64,000 nt of DNA, taken from positions 62,001-126,000 of the forward strand of contig JABDLJ010000023.1 in assembly GCA_013003075.1 (NCBI GenBank), in the 5' to 3' direction. This document shows, in pieces, positions 46,736-56,170 of this stretch. The stretch is from Paracoccaceae bacterium. Lineage in GTDB: Bacteria; Pseudomonadota; Alphaproteobacteria; Rhodobacterales; Rhodobacteraceae. How positions within the stretch are numbered: the stretch's first letter is position 1; every line of letters starts with the position of its first letter. The notes under the pieces were generated by a model. It saw only the letters and a program-made list of their open reading frames with translations. It was not told where the DNA came from and searched no databases. The translations under genes and the position numbers were made by a program.

Positions 46736-47821
46736 TCAGTGAACCGTCTCGACCTCGTCGCTGGGCGCGAAGAGATGCGCCTGAGCCGGATCGAAGACCA
46801 GATCGACGGTTTGGCCGGGCTCGAAGACCTTGTCCTCATTGAAGGCTGCGATGAACTTCGAGTCGTCCTTCAGCACCATGTCGACCACGGTTTCCGAGCC
46901 GAGCCGCTCTGCAAACTCCACGGTCCCAAGCAGCATGCCTTCGCCCGGCGCGGCGGCTTCCACGTGTTGCGGGCGCACGCCCAGTATGGCCTTGCCCGAA
47001 CCGTTCAGGCGGTCCTTGTGGGCCACATTTATGGGTTTCAGCGCGGCGTTTCCGACTTTTGCGTCGTCGCCCTCAACCGTTTGCACATCCACTTGCAGGA
47101 AGTTCATTGACGGCGCTCCGAGAAATCCGGCAACGAAAAGGTTTCCCGGATCGTGGTAAAGATCCATCGGCGTGCCGACCTGCATGACCCTGCCGTCTTT
47201 CAGCACCACGATCTTGTCGGCGAGCGTCATCGCTTCGACCTGATCGTGCGTGACGTAGACCATCGTCGCATCAAGCTGCTCGTGCAGCTTTCCGATTTCC
47301 ATCCGCATGTCCATCCGCAGAGCCGCGTCGAGGTTGGAAAGCGGCTCGTCGAACAGGAACACCTTGGGATTGCGCACGATAGCACGGCCGATGGCCACCC
47401 GTTGCCGCTGGCCGCCTGAAAGCTGCGAAGGGTGCCGGTCGAGAAGGTGTTCCATCTGCAGGATGCGCGCCGCCTCGGCGACCTTTTGTTGCTTTTCCTG
47501 CTTGGAGGCACGCGCGATGGTCAGGCCGAATGCCATGTTCTCGCGCACCGTCATATGCGGGAAGATCGCGTAGGTCTGAAACACCATTGCGACCTCTCGG
47601 TCCTTCGGCGGCAGGTCGTTCATCACGCGCCCGTCGATTTCAAGCGTTCCCGACGTGATGTCTTCCAGACCGGAAATCATCCGCAGCAGGGTGGACTTGC
47701 CGCAGCCAGAGGGGCCGACGAAAACAACGAACTCGCCATGACCGATTTCGAGGTCGACGCCCTTGATCACCTCGACCTTGCCGAAGCTCTTGCGAAAATC
47801 CTTGAGTTTCAGTGTCGCCAT
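46736..47821 (-). CDS. Sugar ABC transporter ATP-binding protein (MalK/UgpC type)
   Basis: 361 residues. Walker A GPSGCGKSTLL, Q-loop VFQTYAIFPHM, signature LSGGQRQR, Walker B VFLFDEPLSNLD and H-loop YVTHDQVEAM are intact, and the C-terminal 120 residues form the TOBE/OB regulatory domain of MalK-type proteins. It drives the two permeases encoded upstream. It overlaps no neighbour: the glycoside hydrolase gene ends five bases before its start. Confidence 0.93.
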   Translation of the reverse strand: MATLKLKDFRKSFGKVEVIKGVDLEIGHGEFVVFVGPSGCGKSTLLRMISGLEDITSGTLEIDGRVMNDLPPKDREVAMVFQTYAIFPHMTVRENMAFGLTIARASKQEKQQKVAEAARILQMEHLLDRHPSQLSGGQRQRVAIGRAIVRNPKVFLFDEPLSNLDAALRMDMRMEIGKLHEQLDATMVYVTHDQVEAMTLADKIVVLKDGRVMQVGTPMDLYHDPGNLFVAGFLGAPSMNFLQVDVQTVEGDDAKVGNAALKPINVAHKDRLNGSGKAILGVRPQHVEAAAPGEGMLLGTVEFAERLGSETVVDMVLKDDSKFIAAFNEDKVFEPGQTVDLVFDPAQAHLFAPSDEVETVH

Positions 47822-47825
47822 CTTC

Positions 47826-48818
47826 CTACTCCGCAGTCTTCGACCGGTGCACGACCCTCAACAGTCCGCCCGGTTCCGCGACGACGGGATCGGGGTCCAT
47901 CACGTAGCCGCCGAAATGCCCTTCTGGCCCGTGATCCTTGAAGCCCAGAATAACCATCCCTTCCTCCGTCTCCACGATGCGAGCGGCATAACGGGTACAG
48001 GGCAGATCGCCGTCGAGAAAGGCGCCGGGCGCAATCCGCCATGGCCCGCGCGGCCCATCGCCAATGAGGTAATGCGTGCCTGTGACCGGCCCGCCGGGCG
48101 TCGTGTCGGCAAGGGCTTTCGAGAAATGCTCGGCAGAGGTGCAGAACAGGCAGTACCAGCGCCCGTTCATCTCGAACACCTGCGGCACTTCAAGCTGTCC
48201 GTAGCCGCCCGAGAAAACCGGCGGCTGAAGCGTCCAGTCGTAAAGATCGGGCGAGGTCGCAAAGCCGATGGCGCCGCCGGCATTCGGCTCGGCCTCACCG
48301 GCGATGCGTGCGGTGAAGAACATCATCCAACCGCCGTCCGGGTCTTGCATCACCCACGGGTCGCGCATCGCACGGTCATGCCAGAAGCCCTTCAGAAAAT
48401 CGGCCTCGTAGTGCTTTGCGTTTGGACCTTCGAGATCGAGGCAAAGACCGGTACCGACACGCTTCCAGCTATGCAGATCCGTGGCTGTCGCATGCCCGAT
48501 GCGTTGAAAGAGCCCTTCTTCGGCCTGCCGCGCACCGGTGTAGAAAAGATGCCACAGACCATCGCCGCCCTGCACGACCGAACCTGTCCAGGTGGTGTAG
48601 TCGTCCCAGGCGTCATCCTCGGCAGGCGCAAAGCACGTTCCCAGATGCGTCCAGTTCACCAGATCGCTGGAAATCGCATGCCCTTGGGAGACGTTGAAAT
48701 GGCGCAGGTCGGGATTGATGAGTGATTTTGGCGCTTTCAGGAAATAGCCGTGCCAGCGGGCGCCGTCATGGGCGTACCAGCTGTCCCAGATCCAGTCGTC
48801 TTCAAGGGCAATGACCAT
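47826..48818 (-). CDS. GH32/GH68-like glycoside hydrolase, cytoplasmic
   Basis: 330 residues of five-bladed beta-propeller pattern. D12 in WIWDSWYAHDG resembles the nucleophile block of levansucrases (WDSW), TTWTGSVV the WSGSA block, D153 in MRDPWV the RDP transition-state stabiliser, and E210 in QLEVPQVFE the acid/base. This points to clan GH-J, so fructosides are likely substrates. There is no signal peptide, so it should act on sugars brought in by the neighbouring ABC transporter. It lies between the permease and ATPase genes with gaps of nine and four bases. GH43 is a less likely alternative. Confidence 0.8.
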   Translation of the reverse strand: MVIALEDDWIWDSWYAHDGARWHGYFLKAPKSLINPDLRHFNVSQGHAISSDLVNWTHLGTCFAPAEDDAWDDYTTWTGSVVQGGDGLWHLFYTGARQAEEGLFQRIGHATATDLHSWKRVGTGLCLDLEGPNAKHYEADFLKGFWHDRAMRDPWVMQDPDGGWMMFFTARIAGEAEPNAGGAIGFATSPDLYDWTLQPPVFSGGYGQLEVPQVFEMNGRWYCLFCTSAEHFSKALADTTPGGPVTGTHYLIGDGPRGPWRIAPGAFLDGDLPCTRYAARIVETEEGMVILGFKDHGPEGHFGGYVMDPDPVVAEPGGLLRVVHRSKTAE

Positions 48819-48827
48819 GGCGAACCT

Positions 48828-49709
48828 TCAGCCCTTAACGCCGGTCGAGGCAATGGACGAGATGAAGGCGCGCTGCATGAGAAGGTAAAAGCCGATGACC
48901 GGCACCGAGATCAGCGTGAGATAGGCCATCACCTCGCCCCAGGCGATCTGAAGCTGGAAGAAATAGCCCAGCCCCACCATCACAGGCCGGTGCGCTTCGT
49001 CCTGAACAACGATCAGCGGCCAGAGATATTGCTCATTGTACATCTTGAGCGATTTCAGGATCGCCGCCGTGGCAAGCACCGGCCCCGACAGCGGCATGAC
49101 GATCTTTCGGTAGATCATGAACCAGCTTGCCCCTTCGACCCGTGCCGCCTCGATCAACTCGCGCGGGAGGTCCTTGAAGAACTGCACGAAGAGGAACACG
49201 GTCAAAGCGTCCACGATCCACGGGATGATCTGGACCCGGTAGGTATTGAGCCAGCCCCACGCGATCCCTTCCATACCGAGCCACGGAAGCTTGCTGACAA
49301 AAAGCAGAAGCGGCACGGCGATTGTCTCGAACGGGATGATCAGGGTCGCAAGAATGATCGTCAGAAGAACGTTTCGCCCGGTCCATTCAAGGAACACGAA
49401 CGAGAACGCCGCCAAAGAGCACAACAGTATAGACAGAAGCACTGTGGTCACGGTCACAAAGACCGAGTTCAGCATGAAAAGCCCGATCGGCGCGCGCCTG
49501 AAGGCGGCGTAATAGTTATCAAGGCTGATATCACCCACGGGCAGGAAGGCGCGCAGCGAAGAGGTGTCACTTAGAAGCTGCTGGTCCGGCTTGAAGCTGG
49601 ACACCACCATGAAGACCAGCGGGAACATGAAGACCAGGGCGACCAGCGTCAGGGTCGCATAACGCGCAGCCAGTCGCAGCCCGCGGTTTTCGGCCGAGAC
49701 GAGCGCCAT
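48828..49709 (-). CDS. Carbohydrate ABC transporter permease (MalG type)
   Basis: 293 residues with six membrane segments. The EAA loop is EAARVEGASWFMIYRKIVMPLSGP, which contacts the ATPase. The family is CUT1. Its ATG overlaps the preceding permease stop (TAATG at 49707-49711), so the two are translationally coupled and form a heterodimer. Confidence 0.92.
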   Translation of the reverse strand: MALVSAENRGLRLAARYATLTLVALVFMFPLVFMVVSSFKPDQQLLSDTSSLRAFLPVGDISLDNYYAAFRRAPIGLFMLNSVFVTVTTVLLSILLCSLAAFSFVFLEWTGRNVLLTIILATLIIPFETIAVPLLLFVSKLPWLGMEGIAWGWLNTYRVQIIPWIVDALTVFLFVQFFKDLPRELIEAARVEGASWFMIYRKIVMPLSGPVLATAAILKSLKMYNEQYLWPLIVVQDEAHRPVMVGLGYFFQLQIAWGEVMAYLTLISVPVIGFYLLMQRAFISSIASTGVKG

Positions 49710-50779
49710 TATGTCCGCTCCCGCGTAAGGATGCCCTGCACCGCCGAAATCATCAGGACCATGACGAACAGGATGACCGAAATGGTCGATCCGCCCGATA
49801 TGTCCTGCCTGCCGTAGCCGCGCTCGACCGCCTGGAAGACGAGGGTCTGTGTTGAATCGAGCGGACCTCCGTTTGTCATCACGTCAATCTGCGCGAAGAT
49901 CGCGAAAGCCTGCATGGTGATCACGATCAGCACCAGGATGGCCGTGTTTCTCAGGCCTGGCCAGGTCACGTATCTGAAGGTCTGCCACTTGCTGGCCCCT
50001 TCGATCGCCGCGGCCTCGTAAAGGGTGGGCGAGATCGTCTGCAGCCCTGCAAGCCAGATCACCATGTGAAAGCCCACCGCCTGCCAGGCCGACATGGCGA
50101 TGATCGAGCCAAGGGCGGTATCGCTTTTCCCCAGCCAGTCGACCGGTTCGAAGAAACCGAATGTCAGCCAGGCGAGTATGTTGTTCAAAAGCCCGTCCTC
50201 GCCGTCATAGATGAAGCGCCATAAAAGCGAGATCACCACGATAGAGATCACGACCGGCATGAAGTAAATCGTTCGGAAAGCATTGATGCCCCGAAGCTTC
50301 TGATTGATCAGCAGCGCCAGAAGAAGCGCGCCGCCGCCCTGTAGCGGCACGATGAATAGCGCGAAGGTCAGGGTATTGGTCAGCGCCTTCATGAAGACGA
50401 CGTTCGAGGCGACCACGACCTTGGCATTTTCGCCCGATTGCCAGCGGAACCACTCGCGCATTCCGCGATATTCCGGGAAGTCGCCGCTGCGCGTGATCGT
50501 CCGAACGCGGGGATATCTGATCTCGCCGTTGGCGTCGCGAACGATCTGGCCTGCGTCATCGCGTTCAGGCTCCAGCGTCAGGACAGAAAGACGCAAAAGC
50601 TCGCTGTAATTTTTCAGCCCCACGAATTCAGTTGGATTGGGAGAGACCAGCCGCTGGTTGGTCAGCGACAGCCAGAACGCGAAAAAGAACGGGATGATGA
50701 TGAACAGAAACAAAAGCGAAAACCCCGGAAGCGCGAAAAGCCATCCTGCACGGTTCGATCTTGTCAGCTTGCCGGCCAT
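49709..50779 (-). CDS. Carbohydrate ABC transporter permease (MalF type)
   Basis: 356 residues from the ATG at 50779, preferred over one two codons upstream because GGGGAG then lies seven bases away. Six membrane segments, a large periplasmic loop of about 90 residues between the first and second, and the EAA loop YEAAAIEGASKWQTFRYVTWPGL. It pairs with the MalG-type permease. Confidence 0.9.
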   Translation of the reverse strand: MAGKLTRSNRAGWLFALPGFSLLFLFIIIPFFFAFWLSLTNQRLVSPNPTEFVGLKNYSELLRLSVLTLEPERDDAGQIVRDANGEIRYPRVRTITRSGDFPEYRGMREWFRWQSGENAKVVVASNVVFMKALTNTLTFALFIVPLQGGGALLLALLINQKLRGINAFRTIYFMPVVISIVVISLLWRFIYDGEDGLLNNILAWLTFGFFEPVDWLGKSDTALGSIIAMSAWQAVGFHMVIWLAGLQTISPTLYEAAAIEGASKWQTFRYVTWPGLRNTAILVLIVITMQAFAIFAQIDVMTNGGPLDSTQTLVFQAVERGYGRQDISGGSTISVILFVMVLMISAVQGILTRERT

Positions 50780-50832
50780 CGCCATTCTCCCCGGGGCCAG
50801 GGCCGCGGAAAACCGCGACCCCTGGTCTTGCT

Positions 50833-52095
50833 TTAGTGGCCGTAGCCCTGGTTGTTTTCGATGTCACGGTCGATTTCATCGACCGCGGCATCCAGCGTAT
50901 CGGCCGGATCAGCGCCATTGGCGATGTCGGCCAGCGCTTTTTCGAACACCTTGGCCGCAACCACGTAGCCCGGCGTGACCGGACGCACCAGCGCCTGCTC
51001 CTTGGAGAGATCGAAGTACACTGCCAGCGGGCCGCCTTCGGCATAGCGCTCGGTCATCGCGGCGGCTTCCTTGGTCGAAGGAATAAGGCCAATACCATCC
51101 GAGAACTCGGCCAGGTACTTGTCCTGCAGCGCAAATTCGACGAAAGCTGCTGCGCCTTCGGGATGCGAGCAACTGCTGGAGACGCCAAACTGCCAGGAGG
51201 CCGCGCCGATGGTCGAGCCGTTGCCGAAGTCCGGCGCAGGCAGGAACACCACGTCATCGACACCTGCATCCAGCGTTGCCGCCGCAGCCCAGTTGCCGTT
51301 CCAGGCAAAGGCATATTTTCCGTTGATGAAGCCCGAATCCCGGTCGGCGGGGTCCTGGCTGGTACCCGGCGAATAGCCTTCCGTGAAGAGCGATTGCCAC
51401 CACTCTGCAAACGCGATCCCGGCATCGCCGTTCAGCGTGCCTTCGGCGGACTTGTAGGTCGAGCGGTCGACGATATCGCCGCCGAAGGACTGCAGGAACG
51501 GCGAGAAGGCATAAGGATACCACTCGCCCGTCCACGCCATGCCGAGATCGAGTGCATAGTCGTATTTGCCAGAGGCCTTGGCAGCCCCGAGCGCGGCCAT
51601 GAACTCTTCACCCGACCATGGGCTCGCCAGCGTCGGGGTGCGCAGGCCCAGCTCGTCCAGCGTCGACTGCCGTGCGTAAAGCGATACCGCCGCGTCCCAC
51701 AGACCGACCGAATAGACCTGCCCGTCCCACCGGCCAATCGTCGCATCCAGGTGCCCCGCAAGCGCATCCTCGCTGATCGGCAACGGCACCATGTATCCGG
51801 CCCATGCCCAGTTCGGCATTACTGGGCCATCGACATCAAGAATACACGGCAGGTTTCCGGCAAGCGCCGCAGCGACAACCGAATCGTTGTAGCTTTCCTG
51901 CGGAAAGCTTTCGACGGTCACCGACCAATCGGATTGCGCTGCATTGAAATCGTCGATGATGCCGTTGAGTATGCGGCTTTCGACCTCGTTACCGGCGCCA
52001 TGATACCACAAACCAAGCGTCGTCTGCGCAGAGGCCGCGCCAGCCAGCATGGTCGATGCGGCAAGCACGCCGAAGGTTGCTGTTTTGAGTTTCAC
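50833..52095 (-). CDS. Sugar ABC transporter substrate-binding protein
   Basis: 420 residues from a GTG at 52095 with AGGGAGGA nine bases upstream. A signal peptide VKLKTATFGVLAASTMLAG is cleaved near ASA-Q. The mature protein is a type I extracellular solute-binding protein of the CUT1 class: TTLGLWYHGAGNEVESRI, FNAAQSDWSVTVESFPQESYND, and GKYAFAWNGNWAAAA. It captures the sugar in the periplasm. Its start overlaps the stop of the LacI remnant (GTGA), so the operon originally began with the regulator. Confidence 0.92.
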   Translation of the reverse strand: MKLKTATFGVLAASTMLAGAASAQTTLGLWYHGAGNEVESRILNGIIDDFNAAQSDWSVTVESFPQESYNDSVVAAALAGNLPCILDVDGPVMPNWAWAGYMVPLPISEDALAGHLDATIGRWDGQVYSVGLWDAAVSLYARQSTLDELGLRTPTLASPWSGEEFMAALGAAKASGKYDYALDLGMAWTGEWYPYAFSPFLQSFGGDIVDRSTYKSAEGTLNGDAGIAFAEWWQSLFTEGYSPGTSQDPADRDSGFINGKYAFAWNGNWAAAATLDAGVDDVVFLPAPDFGNGSTIGAASWQFGVSSSCSHPEGAAAFVEFALQDKYLAEFSDGIGLIPSTKEAAAMTERYAEGGPLAVYFDLSKEQALVRPVTPGYVVAAKVFEKALADIANGADPADTLDAAVDEIDRDIENNQGYGH

Positions 52096-52808
52096 GTTGA
52101 ATTCCTCCCTTGAGTGAATCGTTTGACAGAATTGAGAGCGGTCACAGAAGACCGCCACACCGCGTGGCCCGCGACCAAAGTCGGACCGCTTGACGCAGAG
52201 GCCTGGCCCCCGTTCATGTGCGGAAGTGTACACGCCGCCAGCCGTCCCATTTTGCGATAAGGCAATTTCACGGTCGTCAGCGGCGGAAAAAGTGATTCTT
52301 CAATCAGGCGGTGGTCTTCGAAGCCCGCAACCGGGATATCCTTGCGCACCCGCAGGCCGCGGCTTCTGAGAATGCCGTAGACCCGCGTCGCCATCTCGTT
52401 GTTGCCGCAGCAAATCACCGTTGGCGGATTCGGCAAGCGAAAAAGGCGCTCCGACGCCGCAATCAGCCGGGCGCTGGCACGCTCTTGCCCCAGGTCATGC
52501 GCCTGCACAGTCAATTCGGGATCGATGCTCAGACCAGCTGCGTCCAACACGTCCTTGTAGCCGAGAGTTCGCAATTGCGGGGCCGGCATCCGGGAATCCA
52601 GCGTGAGCAACCCGATGCGGTCGTGACCACTTTCGATCAGCACCTCGACAAGGACGGCCTGACACGCTCGGTCATCCGGCAGGATGGTTCGTGCCCCGAG
52701 ATCAGAAGCCCTTGTCGCGAACCGGCACGAGATCGGCGTAGGCGTCTGATGCAAAGAGCCCTTTGACCGCCGCGGCATTGTCAAAATCCAGGACGAGGAC
52801 CATGCCAC
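52092..52808 (-). pseudogene. LacI-family regulator remnant lacking the DNA-binding half
   Basis: Reading 238 codons, but only the part below about 52705 looks like LacI: ARTILPDDRACQAV, DRIGLLTLDSR, PTVICCGNNEMATRVYG and SLFPPLTTVKLPYRKMGRLA are the C-terminal effector lobe. The first 34 or so codons are an out-of-frame reading of a DUF1330 gene. The whole helix-turn-helix and first lobe are gone. Such a chain cannot bind an operator, so the sugar operon is expected to have lost this repressor. The stop overlaps the binding-protein GTG by four bases, as for an original lacI-first operon. Confidence 0.85.
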
Positions 52809-52967
52809 TTGGCCGTCCGTTGGTCACCTCGCCAACCTGCTGCCGCTCACCAGTTCCCCGCCTGCACCCATGGGCAATGGCATCACGCCATTCAGATACT
52901 CCTGCACCGACGACATCCCGTTCGGATTGGGTGTTGCCGCGACCACCAAGGTTGCGTCGTCAGCCAT
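52702..52967 (-). pseudogene. DUF1330-family protein remnant, frameshifted and cut short
   Basis: From ATG 52967 the frame reads TLVVAATPNPNG, SVQEYLNGVMPLPMGAGGELV, then shifts near 52846-52850; the next frame gives RQQVGEVTNGRPSGMVLVLD and YADLVPVRDKGF before TGA at 52702. One missing G in an expected GTGGAGC explains the shift. The usual DUF1330 end after RDxGF (a SxMNILL-like strand) is missing, because the sequence passes into the LacI remnant. Function of DUF1330 proteins is unknown. It is divergent from a TetR gene, probably its original partner. Confidence 0.75.
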
Positions 52968-53044
52968 TTCCATTTTCCATCTGGGATCTATCAGAAAATA
53001 CATTCTGTTCTATGGAAGCAAAGCGATTATCAACTTAGGTTCCG

Positions 53045-53759
53045 ATGGGGCGAAGAAGGTCGCACAGCAAGGACGGGTTGCTGGCCAGAGCGATGGAGAT
53101 CTTTCGTGAACATGGGTTTGCGGGAACCTCTGCCGATTATGCTCATCGATCAGATCGGCGTCAGCCGCTACAGGCTTTATTCGGAATTCGGGAACATGCG
53201 GGGGCTCTTCGAAGCAGCACTCGGACGCTACAACGATGAGATACTCGACCTCAGGTTCGGGCCGTTGGAGCACACTGAAACGGTTTTGAGCGAGGTACTT
53301 TCAGTTCTCGATTTCTACGGGCCCGCTGGAAATGGCCCCACCGCAGGACGCGGATGTCTGCTGTGCAATACGGCGGTGGAGTTTGGCCCCAACGATCCGG
53401 CAGGCTCTGGCGCGACCCAGCGGTACTTCGAGCGCCTCCCTCGCGCTTTTCGCAACGCGCTGGGCAACGCCCAGAAAACGGGACAATTGGCGGGTGTCGT
53501 CGATACGGTCAGGGAGGCAGACCTTCTGACCTCGGTGGTCCTTGGGGTCTTCGTAATAATCAGGGCCAAGGCCCCATCGGGCATTATCGAACATGCAGCG
53601 ACGTCAGCGAAAGAGCACATAGAGACACTTGCGACCTGGCCCAAACCGCCGGAGACGAAAGAGAAGTCCGCACACTCTGGGCACCTTCTCTTGAACACGA
53701 AGGCCGAGTCGTATTGTTGCAGCGAGGCACAGCTCGGAATCCCTTTCCCGAAGCGCTAG
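53045..53759 (+). pseudogene. TetR-family regulator, broken by a one-base insertion
   Basis: From ATG 53045 the frame reads MGRRRSHSKDGLLARAMEIF, EHGFAGTSAD, then leaves the family. At 53137-53138 an extra T shifts it; the next frame continues MLIDQIGVSRYRLYSEFGN and the TetR C-terminal domain (GCLLCNTAVEFGPND, LLTSVVLGVFVIIRAKAPSG) as far as 53759. Removing one T gives a normal TetR protein, with the recognition helix rebuilt. The tail past LATWP is long and may be non-native. It is divergent from the DUF1330 remnant. Confidence 0.85.
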
Positions 53760-53804
53760 ATGCAGCAACCTACCCGAGTTAACATATTGAGATTTATTAG
53801 TTGC

Positions 53805-53881
53805 TGGTCGGAGTGAGAGGATTCGAACCTCCGACCCCTGCCTCCCGAAGGCAGTGCTCTACCAGGCTGAGCTACACTCCG
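53805..53881 (-). tRNA. tRNA-Pro (CGG)
   Basis: A 77-base cloverleaf on the minus strand. Acceptor CGGAGTG (53875-53881) pairs with CACTCCG (53809-53815), followed by A and an encoded CCA (53805-53807). The D arm is GCTC-AGCCTGGTA-GAGC, the anticodon stem CTGCC/GGCAG with loop TTCGGGA giving anticodon CGG, and the T arm GGAGG-TTCGAAT-CCTCT. It reads CCG proline codons, common in this GC-rich genome. Confidence 0.97.
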
Positions 53882-53893
53882 ACCGTGGCACGC

Positions 53894-53922
53894 GGCCTAG
53901 CGCTATCTTTGAATTATTGCAA
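53894..53922 (-). promoter_or_regulatory. Possible sigma-70 promoter of tRNA-Pro
   Basis: On the minus strand TTGCAA (53922-53917) is followed after 17 bases by TAGGCC (53899-53894), ending 12 bases before the tRNA 5' end. The -10 element is a weak match; position and spacing support it. Confidence 0.4.
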
Positions 53923-54882
53923 GTCCCCAGATCGTGGCCGGACTTTCAGTGGCTGCCGTGGCGAGGCGCCAGTCTCGGGTCTTGGGCGGCTGCTGAGTAC
54001 CGGCATATTGATGGACTTGCCCGAAAGGGTTTCCCGCAGCACCACCACAAGCCCGCTGAGAATGATGATCCCCGCGCCGGCGAATGTGTAGGTGTCGGGG
54101 TACTCACCGAAAATCAGCGCGCCGTAGGCCGCCGCCCAGATGATCTGCGAGTACTGCATCGGCGCCACGATGGCCGCGTCGCCGGCCTTGTAGGCCGCGA
54201 TCACGACGAGGCCCGCAATGAACGCAAGAACCGCGACAATCGCCACCATCCCGAAATGCGCGAAAGGCATCGGCACATAGACGAAGGGCAGGATGCAGGC
54301 CATCACGACGAAGTTCGCCATCAAGGGGTAGAGCAGCAGGACGGCGCTGCGCTCTTCGCGGCCGATCTTGCGCACGACGATCGAGGCAAGGGCTCCGAAA
54401 AAAGCAGCGGCCATCGCGGCGAAATGTCCAAGTTCAAGCGGCACCGCGCCGGGCCGGATCACGACAATGACGCCCACTAGCCCGATCAGGACGGCCGCCC
54501 AACGAAACAGGCCCACACGTTCGCCGAGGATCGGAATGGACAGGACCGTGATTACCAGCGGCGCGGCAAAAAGGATGGCGTAGGTCTGGGCAAGCGGCAA
54601 CGTAGAGAAGGCATAGAAAGCCGAGCTGCCGGTGATCAGAACAGAGCCTGTTCGCAAGGCGCTCCACCAGGGATGCACCGGGATCAGGTTGGCCTTGGTC
54701 TCGTCCCGCATCAGCATGAACATCAGCAGCGGCAGGGACAGAAGTACGCTGAAGAAGATGATCTGGAACGGCGCGTAATATGCGCCGAGCGTCTTGATGA
54801 AGACATCGTGCGTCGAAAAAATTCCGTACGCCAAAAGCGACAGCAACGCGCCCTTGAGGTTCGATTTTGCCGTCTCTGTCAT
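53914..54882 (-). CDS. EamA-family (DMT) transporter
   Basis: 322 residues from the ATG at 54882. Ten membrane segments in two EamA repeats, with FSTLPLAQTYAILFAAPLVITVLS closing the first and APMQYSQIIWAAAYGALIFGE closing the second. The C-terminal 40 residues are polar. Such carriers export or import metabolites such as amino acids; the substrate is unknown. A GTG at 54942 would add 20 residues; the later start fits the family better. Confidence 0.88.
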   Translation of the reverse strand: MTETAKSNLKGALLSLLAYGIFSTHDVFIKTLGAYYAPFQIIFFSVLLSLPLLMFMLMRDETKANLIPVHPWWSALRTGSVLITGSSAFYAFSTLPLAQTYAILFAAPLVITVLSIPILGERVGLFRWAAVLIGLVGVIVVIRPGAVPLELGHFAAMAAAFFGALASIVVRKIGREERSAVLLLYPLMANFVVMACILPFVYVPMPFAHFGMVAIVAVLAFIAGLVVIAAYKAGDAAIVAPMQYSQIIWAAAYGALIFGEYPDTYTFAGAGIIILSGLVVVLRETLSGKSINMPVLSSRPRPETGASPRQPLKVRPRSGDLQ

Positions 54883-54998
54883 CGCAGCGCCAAAAAACTT
54901 CGTCCCGTCGTCACTTAGCCCATCGGCCGTTGCGCTGGGCACCCCCTAACTGTGCAAAGCCGCCATCGCTGCGGCGCATATGTGACAGGCCGGACCGA

Positions 54999-56111
54999 TC
55001 AGCGAATGCTGGCATCCAGCGCCGAGACGATCGCATCACCCATCTGCGATGTGTTGATCGGCGCGCCACCTTCAGGGCCCAGAAGATCGGCGGTGCGGGC
55101 ACCGCTGGCCAGCACGGCCTCGACGGCGTTTTCCAGCCTGGCGGCCTCATCGCCCTGATCGAAGGAATACCGCAGCGCCATCGCAAAGGACAGGATGCAG
55201 GCGATCGGGTTGGCCTTGCCCAGGCCGGTGATGTCGGGCGCCGAGCCGTGGACCGGCTCGTACAGTGCCTTGGGACGGCCATTGGCCATCGGCGCGCCAA
55301 GCGAGGCCGAGGGCAGCATTCCCAGAGACCCGGTCAGCATCGCGGCGGCATCGGACAGGATATCGCCGAAAAGGTTGTCGGTGACGATCACGTCAAACTG
55401 CTTGGGCCAGCGGCAAAGCTGCATGGCGCCAGCGTCGGCGTACATATGGCTGAGCTCGACATCGGGATATTCATTGTCGTGGACCCAGGTCACTTCCTCG
55501 CGCCAGAGAATACCCGATTCCATCACGTTTGCCTTTTCCATCGAGCAGACCTTGTTCGAGCGGCGCCGCGCCAGCTCGAACGCCGAACGGGCGACGCGGC
55601 GGATCTCGTTGGTGGTGTAGCGCTGGGTGTTGATGCCGACCCGGCCGCCCTCGTTGTCGTCCTGGATACCGCGCGGCTCGCCGAAATAGATGCCCGATGT
55701 CAACTCGCGCACGATCATGATGTCGAGGCCGGCGACGACCTCGCGCTTCAGCGACGAAAAATCGGCCAGCGCGTCAAAGCACTGCGCCGGTCGCAGATTG
55801 GCAAACAGGTCCATCTCTTTGCGCAGGCGCAAAAGCCCGCGCTCTGGCTTGACCGAGAAGTCCAGATCGTCATAGGCGGGGCCGCCCACCGCGCCCAGAA
55901 GGACCGCATCCACGTCTTGCGCCCGCGCCATGGTCTCGTCGGTCAAAGGCGTGCCGTGCGCGTCATAAGAGGCACCTCCGACCAGCCCTTCGGAGACGTT
56001 GAACGACAAACCGCGATTGGCGCCGTACCAATCGATCACCTTGCGCACTTCGCCCATCACTTCGGGGCCAATTCCGTCACCGGCGAGGATCAAAAGGGAA
56101 GGGGTCGACAT
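54999..56111 (-). CDS. leuB: 3-isopropylmalate dehydrogenase
   Basis: 370 residues from the ATG at 56111, preceded by AAGGA. It shows the isopropylmalate dehydrogenase motifs: [47 protein letters not shown], and [12 protein letters not shown] with the metal-binding aspartates, then [13 protein letters not shown]. It oxidises and decarboxylates 3-isopropylmalate in leucine synthesis. leuD and leuC lie about 5 kb away on the same strand, with four unrelated genes between. Confidence 0.97.
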   Translation of the reverse strand: MSTPSLLILAGDGIGPEVMGEVRKVIDWYGANRGLSFNVSEGLVGGASYDAHGTPLTDETMARAQDVDAVLLGAVGGPAYDDLDFSVKPERGLLRLRKEMDLFANLRPAQCFDALADFSSLKREVVAGLDIMIVRELTSGIYFGEPRGIQDDNEGGRVGINTQRYTTNEIRRVARSAFELARRRSNKVCSMEKANVMESGILWREEVTWVHDNEYPDVELSHMYADAGAMQLCRWPKQFDVIVTDNLFGDILSDAAAMLTGSLGMLPSASLGAPMANGRPKALYEPVHGSAPDITGLGKANPIACILSFAMALRYSFDQGDEAARLENAVEAVLASGARTADLLGPEGGAPINTSQMGDAIVSALDASIR

Positions 56112-56170
56112 GGCACTGCTATCCTTTGCGAATTGAGATCGCATCCCGGTATCGCCTTGGCCCGGCAGGG

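Noticed and set aside
53805-53881. Duplicate of the tRNA-Pro 3' end as an att site
   Set aside because: I scanned by eye for the T-arm/acceptor sequence elsewhere in the window and saw none; the other end could lie outside.
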